Below, in pieces: positions 7,614 through 16,698 of a DNA stretch of 64,000 nt. The DNA comes from JAVVSR01 sp036654095. GTDB taxonomy: Bacteria > Bacillota > Clostridia > Christensenellales > CAG-917. Position 1 is the first letter of the stretch; every line of letters begins with the position of its first letter. The translations under genes and the position numbers were made by a program. Under the pieces are notes generated by a model. That model saw nothing but the letters and a program-made list of their open reading frames with translations, searched no databases and was not told where the DNA came from. The stretch is from NCBI GenBank assembly GCA_036654095.1, contig JAVVSR010000007.1, positions 24,689 to 88,688 of the forward strand, read 5' to 3'.

Positions 7614-8936
7614 ATGAACAATCAACAGCTTGATGAAAAAATAACAAAACTCCCCAAATTGTGGACTAAAGATTTTAGCATAATCATTGTTGGCAGCTTC
7701 GTTTCGATGTTAGGAGCGTCAGTGGTTAGTTTTGCGTTTGGGCTTTTAGTGCTTGACAAAACAGGCTCGACATTTAAGTATGCGCTTATGATGGTTGCTT
7801 TTATGCTTCCGCAGTTAATAGTACCGATATTAGCTGGCGCATTTTTTGACAGGCACAGCCGTCGAAAAGCAATTTATACCATAGATTTTACATTTACGGC
7901 GCTTTTCTTATTTGTAACGATAATAAGCAATTTTAACTATTTTAATTATTGGGTTTATTTGTTTGTGATATTATTGTTTGGAAGTTTAAATTCTATGTAT
8001 ATGGTAGCATATGACAGTTTTTATCCAAATTTAATTTCAAAGGGTAATTTTTCAAAAGCCTATGCAATCAGCAGTTTATTGTATCCAATAGCAAGTACGA
8101 TAATGGTGCCTGTTGCAGGTTGGGCTTATGGCGCAATAGGCGTTGTTCCTTTATTTGGTTTTTCGGTAATAACATTCTTTTTTACAGCAGTAGTGGAAAC
8201 CTTTGTTACCGCCCGCGAGCCACACCTCGAAAATCTACCACCAAAAGACGTTACAAACAAAATATCACCTTTAAAACAATTTAATCGTGACTTAAAGTGC
8301 GGATTGCAATATATTAAAGATGAAAAAGGTCTACTTGTAATTACTGCATATTTCTTTTGTACGATGGCATCGGGCGCAGTTTTAACTTCTTTATTTTTGC
8401 CATATTTAATGCAAAATTTTAATGAAGTTTCTTTTGCATTTCGTGGCGTAGCAATAGCTTCTGGCGCGGCTTTCTTGTACTCAATCATAATGGGCGGAAA
8501 CACCATTGGTAGAATGTTGGGCGGAGCTATACATTACAAATTTAAACTTCCGCCTGAAAAAAAGTTTACTATCGCAATTTCGGTATATGTAATTTTGGGA
8601 GTTTTAGACGCAATCGTTTTATTTATGCCAAAGTGGGAGTTTATGTTATTGCTTCAATTTATTGGCGGAATATTTGCAGTGACCTCGTTTAACATCAGAA
8701 CATCAGGCACTCAAAACCACGTGCCCGACGGAGTACGCGCGCGTTTTAATGGCACATTTTCACTTATCGTAATGGCAGGCTCAATTTTAGGCCAACTATT
8801 AGGTGGCGCGCTTGGCGAATTTCTTGACGCGCGTTATATAGTATTAGGAGCAATGATATTTAATATGATTGCAATTTGGACAATTATGTTCAGTGGACGT
8901 AAACACGTTAAGCCTATTTACAACAACGAAATTTAA
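7614..8936 (+). CDS. MFS transporter (drug/macrolide exporter-like)
   Basis: Major facilitator of 440 residues with about 12 membrane segments. Between segments 2 and 3 is the loop FFDRHSRRKAIYTIDF, which matches the DRxxRR motif A of MFS carriers. Overall look is that of the MefA/enterobactin-exporter type MFS group, but substrate is not deducible. The ATG at 7614 was chosen because it begins the conserved cytoplasmic lead (MNNQQLDEKI...) and lies right behind a strong promoter; the reading frame stays open upstream to 7524 but that part overlaps the promoter and repeat. No Shine-Dalgarno sequence precedes the ATG. Convergent with the next gene. Confidence 0.82.
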   Translation: MNNQQLDEKITKLPKLWTKDFSIIIVGSFVSMLGASVVSFAFGLLVLDKTGSTFKYALMMVAFMLPQLIVPILAGAFFDRHSRRKAIYTIDFTFTALFLFVTIISNFNYFNYWVYLFVILLFGSLNSMYMVAYDSFYPNLISKGNFSKAYAISSLLYPIASTIMVPVAGWAYGAIGVVPLFGFSVITFFFTAVVETFVTAREPHLENLPPKDVTNKISPLKQFNRDLKCGLQYIKDEKGLLVITAYFFCTMASGAVLTSLFLPYLMQNFNEVSFAFRGVAIASGAAFLYSIIMGGNTIGRMLGGAIHYKFKLPPEKKFTIAISVYVILGVLDAIVLFMPKWEFMLLLQFIGGIFAVTSFNIRTSGTQNHVPDGVRARFNGTFSLIVMAGSILGQLLGGALGEFLDARYIVLGAMIFNMIAIWTIMFSGRKHVKPIYNNEI

Positions 8937-8945
8937 ATTGATTTT

Positions 8946-9180
8946 CAATAATTTATTTAAACATAGCCGTTAGCATTTGAACAGCTACTTTTTTACTTAA
9001 CTATATGTCACAATTAAATATTTGCAATAATTTATTAAACATAGCCGTTGGCATTTGGACAGCTACTTTTTTACTTAACTATATGTCATAATTAAATATC
9101 TGCAATAATTTATTAAACATAGCCGTTAGCATTTGGGCAGCTACTTTTTTACTTAACTATATGTCACAATTAAATATTTG
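8946..9180. repeat. tandem repeat, 78-79 bp unit, three copies
   Basis: Copies start at 8946, 9025 and 9103 with CAATAATTTATT(T)AAACATAG; a stub follows at 9181. Divergence between copies is a handful of bases. It fills the space between two convergent transporter genes, just before their shared terminator. Confidence 0.88.
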
Positions 9181-9190
9181 CAATAAAAAA

Positions 9191-9210
9191 GGGACAATAC
9201 AAATTGTCCC
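9191..9210. terminator. bidirectional terminator between convergent transporter genes
   Basis: GGGACAAT / ATTGTCCC with a 4-nt loop, A run on the left and T run on the right. Confidence 0.85.
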
Positions 9211-9238
9211 TTTAAATATCTTAATATAAAATCATCTT

Positions 9239-10702
9239 CTACGCTTGTATATCGTTTGAAACCTCATCGGCTAACTCTAAAACTGTTTCATTTGACAACC
9301 CTTCTTCAGTTTCAATACTATCAAGTTCGGCCTTTTTATCGCGTATATAGTCTGAAACTTCCTTGTCCTTATAAAACGTAAAGAATATCGCCGATAACAG
9401 GCTAAAACCGCCTGCAAATATGCCTGTCAATTTAACACCCATTAGGCCAACATCTTCGCCCTCAACAGCGCCTATTGCCAATACGCTTGACACGATAACC
9501 ATAGCAACAGCGTAAGCTATCTTTTCAATAAATGTTTTTGTCGCAGAGTAAATGCCTTCGCGGTTAACTGATGTTTTTAAGCTATCCGCTTGGATAATAT
9601 CCGAAACGACAGCCTGAGGTATGATATTAATTGCTGCAAACGGATAAGCAACCAATAAGCCCATTCCTATGCCCTTAACGTACGGATTTAGAGGTAGAAC
9701 GTCGCCAAAATAAATAATTGCAAAGAGCGCGGTAAACATAAAAGTGGCAACTAAAAGTGGTGTTTTTTTATTGTATTTTCTACAAACTTTCATAATAATT
9801 GGGAAAAAGCATATCGCCGCAACAATAGCCGAACCCATAACAAAAATTGATTGAGCCTCGGGAATACCAATAAGTACCGTAATATAATACATCATAGCGG
9901 TTTGGAAAAATGCCATTGCAACATAGTTAAACAAATCGCCGAGCGTAAATATAACAAAGTTTTTATTTTTAAAAACAAGTTTAAATGAAGCAATCAATGA
10001 CTCGTGCGGACGATGTGTTTTTTTCAAATAGTCTGTTTCGTTAAACGCGTACGCCGTCAGCAGCAAACACGCGAGGCCTACAACACCAAAAATCGTAAAT
10101 ACTGTTCTATAAGCCCAAAGTGGTGACATACCCGCTTTTTTAAACAACCCAACAACCATTGGAGCTGCATACATAATTGCGCTTGAACCCATAAAGAATA
10201 CTGTACTTATAGTATAAACACCAACCCTTTCCTTTGGGTCGGGAATAATTTCAGGAATTAAAGCGCGATGTGGAATACTAAATAAGGTATAGAACACATA
10301 GTACGCGATAACAAAAAAGCCAACCCAAATTGTGTTTCCCACTGAACCCGGTGAAAAAGGCGCATAGAAAATCAAAACAGTACATAGCGCATAAGGGATT
10401 GCGGCAAACCGTAAAAACGGCATTCTTCTGCCATTTGGGCTTTTACATCTGTCTGACATATTTGCAACCCACGGGTCAGTAACAGCGTCAACCACTTTGC
10501 TTATGCCGGTAATTATCGCCATAACCGTAAAAAAGCCAAACAATTTATTATCGGTTAAAAGTGACGGCAAACCTGACTTTATTGTTGGCTGAAAAAAATA
10601 CAACAAATAATTGCCCAACATACCATTAAATAAGCCTTTTGCGATATCCGACGAAAAATATTGCACAATCTTTTTTTTAGGCAGTTTTTTAAACTCTTCC
10701 AT
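9239..10702 (-). CDS. GPH-family (glycoside/pentoside/hexuronide:cation) symporter
   Basis: Membrane protein of about 487 residues with 12 predicted membrane segments. The motif DAVTDPWVANMSDRCKSPNGR, here seen as DPWVANMSDR followed by GRRMPFL, is the GPH-family hallmark in the loop after segment 2. Proteins of this family (MelB, LacS, XynB, YicJ types) bring glycosides in with Na+ or H+. The acidic C-terminal tail (about 40 residues) has no IIA phosphotransferase domain. No glycosidase gene is nearby, so the sugar is unknown. ATG at 10702 is seven bases after GGAG; a TTG immediately before it is in frame but unlikely to be used. Confidence 0.88.
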   Translation of the reverse strand: MEEFKKLPKKKIVQYFSSDIAKGLFNGMLGNYLLYFFQPTIKSGLPSLLTDNKLFGFFTVMAIITGISKVVDAVTDPWVANMSDRCKSPNGRRMPFLRFAAIPYALCTVLIFYAPFSPGSVGNTIWVGFFVIAYYVFYTLFSIPHRALIPEIIPDPKERVGVYTISTVFFMGSSAIMYAAPMVVGLFKKAGMSPLWAYRTVFTIFGVVGLACLLLTAYAFNETDYLKKTHRPHESLIASFKLVFKNKNFVIFTLGDLFNYVAMAFFQTAMMYYITVLIGIPEAQSIFVMGSAIVAAICFFPIIMKVCRKYNKKTPLLVATFMFTALFAIIYFGDVLPLNPYVKGIGMGLLVAYPFAAINIIPQAVVSDIIQADSLKTSVNREGIYSATKTFIEKIAYAVAMVIVSSVLAIGAVEGEDVGLMGVKLTGIFAGGFSLLSAIFFTFYKDKEVSDYIRDKKAELDSIETEEGLSNETVLELADEVSNDIQA

Positions 10703-10779
10703 CAATCTACTCCTTTTTCTGTTGCCAAAAGTAACTTTGGCAATGAGAGTTTTAACTTAAATCATTTTAAAAAATAAAA

Positions 10780-10801
10780 ATGACACCTAACTTGGTGTCA
10801 T
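10780..10801 (-). terminator. terminator of tRNA-Thr
   Basis: ATGACACC / GGTGTCAT with a 6-nt loop; on the minus strand it is followed by a T-rich run and begins six bases after the tRNA 3' end. Confidence 0.85.
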
Positions 10802-10807
10802 TTAAAT

Positions 10808-10883
<76 letters not shown>

Positions 10884-11228
10884 AAAAGACTTAAATTTCT
10901 GTTTGCCAAGTTATTATATTTTAATTACGTAATAATGTCAATCAAAAAGACATCAATTTTGCCATAAAAGTTGCTTCACTTAAATTTAATATATCGTATT
11001 ATTAAAAAGTGAATTAAACAATAAAAGTGTATTATATTAAAACAATTTCGATATTGTCTATTTTCAAAACTTAAATATCAATATATTTTTATACACTTTA
11101 CAAATTGACTACTAATAATCGCAACAACATCTAAGTTAGTGTTTGCACCGCGTCGTCTTTCTCAAATATTGTTTTCATTATCAAAATAAGCCCGTTATGT
11201 TTATAAAAATGCGCTTATAAAAAACAAT
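10884..11228. other. gene-free AT-rich stretch
   Basis: About 345 bp between the tRNA and the M20 operon. It should hold the tRNA promoter and the end of the M20 transcript. No clear hairpin terminator, repeat or reading frame was seen. Confidence 0.6.
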
Positions 11229-12686
11229 TTACTTAATATCTTCAATCGCCTTAATGTAATCCTTATAAAAACAAACACATTCACCAATATTCGAAACGGT
11301 AATATTTTCATTATTATTATGTATTGACGCATATTGTTGTTCATTTAAATCGATAGGCGCAAACCTCAAAATATTGTCGGCAATATCGGTAAATCTCCTT
11401 GCGTCTGAACCCGCTGTAAGTAAAAAAGGCGCAACTATAACATCGGGGAAATTTGTATTTAAAACATTTTCTAATTTATTATAATATTCACTGGTGAATG
11501 AGGTAGGCTTGCAATAATCGACAACGCTTTCCTCAACAATGATATTATATTTTTTAGCAATTTCTTTAAACATAATAATTTCCTCTGCCAAAATACTGTT
11601 TCTAACACATCTGAAAAAAGCGTACGCAACAACTTCTCGAGCTTGCACCTGCTCGCGAGAACCACCGTGTATCGTTGTAAAATATAGGCTTGTTTGCATC
11701 ATAGCGGAAACTTGTTTATTGACCTTCGGCAAAATTCTAGTAAGTGGATTTTTTAGTAGTTTAAGGTTTGAAAACAGCAATCTATACGGATACGACATAT
11801 ATGGCGCGTGTTTTATAAAAGTAGCTTCAACTTCAGGATACAGTTGTTTATCAAATATTTTTGACTTATTAACCTCGTTTATGAACGCGCTCATACGACT
11901 AATGGTATTAGAATTAGTCGGGTTAAGGCCTTGATGCCCCGCGCCCGACTTAGCAGTGCATTTAAATGTATGTCTGCCTTTTTCGTGCACGGCAATCATC
12001 GCGCTTTTTTCAGTTACACCAGGCATAAGTTTTTTAGTAATTGCGCCGCCTTCGTCAAGCACAAGCGAAAACTTTATATTATTTTTTTTGAAATCTTCAA
12101 CTGCAAACGGAATGCCGTCGCCACACACTTCCTCATTGTTAGATGAACCAATGTACACATTATAGCCAAAGTTATACCCTTCCGCCAACAGTTCTTCCAC
12201 GGCTTGAAGCTCTGCAAAAAACGGTGTTTTGGTATCAACAGTGCCACGTCCCCACAGCGCGCCGTCGGCAATTTCGCCACTAAATGGCAAATGTGTCCAT
12301 TCGCCTTCGGCCTCAACTACGTCATGGTGCGACATCAACATAACATTTTTATTGGTATTTTTACCGCTAATCTTATAAATCAAACAACCCGTACCATAAA
12401 TTTTCAGCTCTGCCTGTTTATGCAAATTAGGAAATTCATTTTCTAAAAGTTTTCTAAACTTTGCAAATTCGGTATCGTCATAATCATCGCAGTAAACGGT
12501 TTTACACTGTATCATTTTTTGTAATTTTAAAGCGTATTGGTCAAGCGTATCTGGCGCGACGGTTTTTCGAGGCGAAGACGAAGTTTTTCGACTTTTTTTC
12601 GCCTTAAACGCATTGTAATTCATTAATGAAAACATAAACATTATCAGCACTAGAACCGTTATTAACAAATAATAAATAGGATACAT
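11229..12686 (-). CDS. M20 family metallopeptidase, membrane-anchored (second of a tandem pair)
   Basis: A 485-residue zinc amidohydrolase/carboxypeptidase. The first 24 residues are a hydrophobic anchor (YYLLITVLVLIMFMF). Metal-site motifs are complete: MSHHDVV, GRGTVDTK (bridging Asp), the catalytic EEVCGD pair, DEGG, and GSDARRF. The length and lid-domain layout resemble the CPS1/PM20D1 branch of M20 rather than the short ArgE/DapE enzymes. It follows its paralogue by 26 bp, with GGAG eight bases before the ATG, and is the last gene of the operon. Substrate is unknown; a small N-acyl or N-carbamoyl amino acid or dipeptide is the family norm. Confidence 0.87.
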   Translation of the reverse strand: MYPIYYLLITVLVLIMFMFSLMNYNAFKAKKSRKTSSSPRKTVAPDTLDQYALKLQKMIQCKTVYCDDYDDTEFAKFRKLLENEFPNLHKQAELKIYGTGCLIYKISGKNTNKNVMLMSHHDVVEAEGEWTHLPFSGEIADGALWGRGTVDTKTPFFAELQAVEELLAEGYNFGYNVYIGSSNNEEVCGDGIPFAVEDFKKNNIKFSLVLDEGGAITKKLMPGVTEKSAMIAVHEKGRHTFKCTAKSGAGHQGLNPTNSNTISRMSAFINEVNKSKIFDKQLYPEVEATFIKHAPYMSYPYRLLFSNLKLLKNPLTRILPKVNKQVSAMMQTSLYFTTIHGGSREQVQAREVVAYAFFRCVRNSILAEEIIMFKEIAKKYNIIVEESVVDYCKPTSFTSEYYNKLENVLNTNFPDVIVAPFLLTAGSDARRFTDIADNILRFAPIDLNEQQYASIHNNNENITVSNIGECVCFYKDYIKAIEDIK

Positions 12687-12712
12687 TATAAATTCTCCAA
12701 TAATACAATAAT

Positions 12713-14065
12713 TTATTTAAACCGCTTAATAGCTTCGCGATAAAATTTAACCGCTCCGACTAACGACTCAATATTCAAATTTTCATTCAAATTATGAAAC
12801 GAGCCAAACTGTTGTTTGTTAAGATAAATAGGAGCAAAACGAATTACGCTTTCGCTTACGCCAACAAAATGACGCGCGTCCGTGCCTCCCAAAACAGAAA
12901 ACGGCGACGGTGTCACCCCGTCAAAAACGGAAACAGCCAAATCGCCTACAAACTTAAATCCATTGCTGTTAAGAGGTTCGGGACGCGGTGTTTCGCGTTT
13001 ACTAATAACCTTCACAACCAAGCCTTGATTTTCGGCAATTAACTTAAATTCATTTATCGCGTTGTCAATCGGATAATAGTAGTTTCCCGAAATATTTACC
13101 GCCATTCGACCGCGCCTATTAAGCATATCGCGCAACTCATCATCTTTGGCAGATGAAAACGAAAGAGTAGTCCCCAACATTGAACCTGCTGCGCTGTTTA
13201 ATTTTGGCAATAACTTTAACATAATTGGCTTAAATATCTTCATATTTTTTAACACAAATTTCATTATGCCTTTTGCATTCGGAACCATTGCTTTAAACAT
13301 AGCGAGCGTTTCGGGGCTAAAGTCACGCTTTCCTAAACCTTGTCCTTTCATATTTAAAACAAAACTTGCCAATTTTTCCTGAGCGGTAGACGACTTGTCC
13401 GATTTTGCCTCAATAATTAATCGAGCGCTCGACCGTTCAATCATTCCAATCATGGCAAATTTACCAAATATTCCACCTATTGGCGCGTCAACAATGCCAC
13501 CACCCTCGTCAATTACAAGTTTGGGTTTAATGTTGTTTTCAGTAAACCATTTGGCCATATGCACGGCATCGTCACCGGCAATTTCCTCCTTGCTAGATGA
13601 CAAAATATACACATCGCGTTCGGGCAGGTATCCCTCCGAAAGCAGACTTTCTGCCGCTTCAAAAATTGCGCACAAAGAACCTTTGGTATCTACTGCGCCT
13701 CTACCCCACACTGCGCCATCAGAAATTTCACCCGAAAATGCGGGTTTATCCCAATCTCCGTTGACCAGCGCTACGTCCATATGTGACATCAAAATTAATG
13801 GATTATCGTGTTGTTTCCCTTCCCAACAAAGCATAACCCCGCCATCGAAATCTGTCCATTTGCAAGCGGCAACTAGCAGCGGATAACGTACGCGAATATA
13901 GCTATGCAATTTGTCAATTTCCGCGCGATTAAAAAAGTACGGCTCAGATATCGTTTTGCACTTAATAATTTCAGACAGGCTTTTTGAATATCTATCGGCA
14001 TTGGGCTTAAAACAGCCGTCAACACACTCGGTTTTATTAAAAACCAAGTTTACATTTTCATTCAT
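12713..14065 (-). CDS. M20 family metallopeptidase (first of a tandem pair)
   Basis: Paralogue of the next gene, about 450 residues, without the N-terminal membrane anchor and therefore likely cytoplasmic. Zinc-site motifs: MSHMDVA, GRGAVDTKG, KEEIAGDD, DEGGGIVD and GGTDARHF. The start at 14065 (MNENVNLVF) has GGAG nine bases upstream; in-frame starts further upstream overlap that site. It lies 57 bp behind the ATC-hydrolase-family gene. The pair of paralogues with one soluble and one anchored copy suggests action on related substrates inside and at the membrane, which is inference. Confidence 0.85.
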   Translation of the reverse strand: MNENVNLVFNKTECVDGCFKPNADRYSKSLSEIIKCKTISEPYFFNRAEIDKLHSYIRVRYPLLVAACKWTDFDGGVMLCWEGKQHDNPLILMSHMDVALVNGDWDKPAFSGEISDGAVWGRGAVDTKGSLCAIFEAAESLLSEGYLPERDVYILSSSKEEIAGDDAVHMAKWFTENNIKPKLVIDEGGGIVDAPIGGIFGKFAMIGMIERSSARLIIEAKSDKSSTAQEKLASFVLNMKGQGLGKRDFSPETLAMFKAMVPNAKGIMKFVLKNMKIFKPIMLKLLPKLNSAAGSMLGTTLSFSSAKDDELRDMLNRRGRMAVNISGNYYYPIDNAINEFKLIAENQGLVVKVISKRETPRPEPLNSNGFKFVGDLAVSVFDGVTPSPFSVLGGTDARHFVGVSESVIRFAPIYLNKQQFGSFHNLNENLNIESLVGAVKFYREAIKRFK

Positions 14066-14122
14066 CAACTTCTTCTCCATACAAAACAGCGACATTACAT
14101 CGCTGTTTTAGTAAAAATCTTA

Positions 14123-14617
14123 TTATTTCTTTTCCTTAACAAATCTTATTTTACACACGGGCGCGCCTTTAGCGATAACTTGTTCAAGGTTAAGTTTGCC
14201 ACCAAAACAACTAGCAATTCCTCTATCGCCACACATTGCGGTGTCGCAAAGTTCAGCAATTCGCTCATCGCTGTAACCCATTTTTTGCCAAGCTTTAACT
14301 AATGGACAATAATGAAAATCTATTGAGAGATTGTCATCTGTGCACTCCAATATTTTCATTTCAAAAACCCATTGCGCTGGCTTTGAAAATAAATTCTTTT
14401 TCAGCATTTTAAAACTGGTCGTACCAGCGGCGAACTTTTTGCCCTGCATTTGTCCGCATTGATAAATTTTTTCAGGGCCAAAATCTTTAAGTTTTAAGCC
14501 TTTTTCTTCTGCGCCATCGGCCAATAAAGCCAACCACGACGCGCGATGTTCAAGTTGTTCACGAACAGCTTTAATAATTGGATTTTTAATTTTTGGTTCA
14601 TTAACGATTTTACTCAT
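14123..14617 (-). CDS. L-2-amino-thiazoline-4-carboxylate hydrolase family protein
   Basis: A 164-residue protein that I recognise as the ATC hydrolase family (Pfam ATC_hydrolase). Typical features seen are the conserved cysteine/histidine-rich second half: HYCPLVKAWQKMG, ELCDTAMCGDRG and the small GGKLNLEQVIAKG. The prototype converts L-ATC to N-carbamoyl-L-cysteine, but most family members are uncharacterised. It leads an operon with two M20 metallopeptidases; in the Pseudomonas L-ATC pathway the next step, N-carbamoyl-cysteine hydrolysis, is done by an M20-type amidase, which makes the pairing suggestive. ATG follows a strong AGGAGG. Confidence 0.78.
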   Translation of the reverse strand: MSKIVNEPKIKNPIIKAVREQLEHRASWLALLADGAEEKGLKLKDFGPEKIYQCGQMQGKKFAAGTTSFKMLKKNLFSKPAQWVFEMKILECTDDNLSIDFHYCPLVKAWQKMGYSDERIAELCDTAMCGDRGIASCFGGKLNLEQVIAKGAPVCKIRFVKEKK

Positions 14618-14903
14618 AACATACCTCCTGACAGCAGCCTTGGCTACGTCTATATACTGTATTGGTATTATTGTACCAATAAATGTCGAATTTTGAAACT
14701 ATATAAGGCAAAAAAAGTTAAACTATACTTATTTACTAGGCTTTACTCAAAAAACCTCTCAAATTGCCTAAGTTTATATAATCTAAAAAAACGATACATC
14801 AAAATAACACATCAAATTCTACCAACACGAACATCGCAAGTAACATTAAAACGTCATTATTTAATGCTATATAAAATTATTATTTAAAACAATTTTTCAT
14901 TTC

Positions 14904-15097
14904 GCATTTAATAAAATTTCCATTTTATCTTCGCGTTAATGTTTAATAACCTATATTTTTTACCAACAGCTTTAACCACTTTCACTTAAATATGGTATTT
15001 CACATTAAATAAAATTTCCATTTTTCTTCGCGTTAATGTTTAATAACCTATATTTTTTGCCGACTGCTTTAACCACTTTCACTTAAATATGATATTT
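14904..15097. repeat. tandem duplication, 97-bp unit, two copies
   Basis: Copy 1 (about 14904-15000) and copy 2 (about 15001-15097) share the core TCGCGTTAATGTTTAATAAC and TTTAACCACTTTCACTTAAA, with few differences. The rest of the 536-bp gene-free stretch 14618-15153 is AT-rich. It must hold the promoter of the ATC/M20 operon and the end of argH, but I saw no convincing box or terminator. Confidence 0.85.
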
Positions 15098-15153
15098 CAC
15101 CAAATGAAAATAAATGCAATTTTAGTTTAACTTTTATAATATTTAAATTAAAA

Positions 15154-16539
15154 TTAGCAACTTTTATCAATAAAATTTTTCAATATATTTAAGCTTTCAT
15201 TTACCGCACGCACCGATGGCGCTCCAGTTGAAGTCCTTTTTTCAACACAACTTAGCAAATCAATCGATTGATAAATATCTGTATCAAACAGTTCGGATTT
15301 AGCTTTAAATTCAGCAATAGTTAGCTTCTCAAGCGTGGTATTATTTTCAATGCATTTAGCCACCAATTCACCAGTCAGTTTATATGCAGTCCTAAATGCC
15401 ATTCCCTTTTTTACAAGGTAATCCGCTACATCGGTTGCATTAATAAAGCCTTTAGCGGCATTTTTCAACATATTATCCTTGTTTATCGTCAACGTTGCAA
15501 GCATTGCGCTAAAATTAGCTATACATAATTTTGCGGTTTCGACACTATCAAATATTGCCTCTTTATCCTCTTGCATATCTTTATTGTATGCCAAAGGCAA
15601 TGCCTTCATCGTGGTTAGTAAATTAATTAAATTGCCATATACTCTACCTGTTTTTCCGCGTACCAACTCGGCTATATCGGGGTTCTTTTTTTGCGGCATA
15701 ATACTGCTACCTGTTGAAAATGCGTCATCTAATTCAATGTATTTAAACTCGTGACTGCAAAACAAAATAATTTCTTCAGAGAACCTTGATAAATGCAACA
15801 TTATAATGGCAATACAATTTGCAAGTTCAATTACAAAATCGCGGTCGGACACGCCATCAATGCTGTTTAAGCATATTTCTTTAAAACCTAATAGATTTGC
15901 GGTCATTGCGCGGTCTATTGGCATAGTTGTGCCTGCAAGCGCGCAACATCCAAGTGGCGAAACTTTTATACGCCTATCGCAATCGTCAAGCCTGTCGATA
16001 TCGCGCATAAACATTGACGCGTACGCCATTAAATAGTGCGCGTATGTAATTGGCTGAGCCTGCTGAAGGTGCGTATAACCCGCCATCACTGTTGCGGTAT
16101 GTAAACATGCTTTGTCGTATATAACTTGCAAAAAATCAATTAGTAGCTTTTTAATTTCAGCAACCTGTGACGATAAAACCAACCTCGTATCTAAAGCAAC
16201 TTGGTCATTGCGACTGCGCGCCGTATGAAGTTTTTTACCTACTTCGCCAATTCTTTCAGTTAGTGTCGCCTCAATAAACATATGGATATCTTCTGCTGAC
16301 ATATCGATTTTCAAAGCCCCTAACTTGATGTCGTTTAATATATCGTTAAGTCCATTTATGATTTGTTCGCTTTCGTCGGCGGATATTATATTTGTAGCTC
16401 CAAGCATAGTTGCGTGTGCAATAGAACCTAATATATCAAATTCATACATTTGGCTATCAATCTTTATTGACGAATTAAATTCATCGGCCATTTTGTCTAA
16501 GGGTTTTGAAAATCTTCCCTGCCACATTTTCACGCTCAT
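15154..16539 (-). CDS. argH: argininosuccinate lyase
   Basis: Last step of arginine synthesis: argininosuccinate to arginine plus fumarate. 461 residues, full length. Seen: HTARSRNDQVALD at about 105-117, AGYTHLQQAQ at about 153-162 (catalytic His region) and the fumarase/aspartase-superfamily signature GSSIMPQKKNP at about 277-287 with the catalytic serine. ATG is five bases after GGAG. It lies 160 bp downstream of argG on the same strand. No other arginine genes are present in the window, so citrulline must come from elsewhere or from uptake. Confidence 0.97.
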   Translation of the reverse strand: MSVKMWQGRFSKPLDKMADEFNSSIKIDSQMYEFDILGSIAHATMLGATNIISADESEQIINGLNDILNDIKLGALKIDMSAEDIHMFIEATLTERIGEVGKKLHTARSRNDQVALDTRLVLSSQVAEIKKLLIDFLQVIYDKACLHTATVMAGYTHLQQAQPITYAHYLMAYASMFMRDIDRLDDCDRRIKVSPLGCCALAGTTMPIDRAMTANLLGFKEICLNSIDGVSDRDFVIELANCIAIIMLHLSRFSEEIILFCSHEFKYIELDDAFSTGSSIMPQKKNPDIAELVRGKTGRVYGNLINLLTTMKALPLAYNKDMQEDKEAIFDSVETAKLCIANFSAMLATLTINKDNMLKNAAKGFINATDVADYLVKKGMAFRTAYKLTGELVAKCIENNTTLEKLTIAEFKAKSELFDTDIYQSIDLLSCVEKRTSTGAPSVRAVNESLNILKNFIDKSC

Positions 16540-16698
16540 ACATACTCCAAATTATAAATATATAGATTTTTTGATTTGGTCGCAAAATTTAAATTGCTAT
16601 TTCCAATCTTTCAACCAACTGCTTATATTTATTTGCATAGATTGCTTGATAATAATCGTACATTTTAACTTTTTAATTTAATAAATTTGCATATTTAA

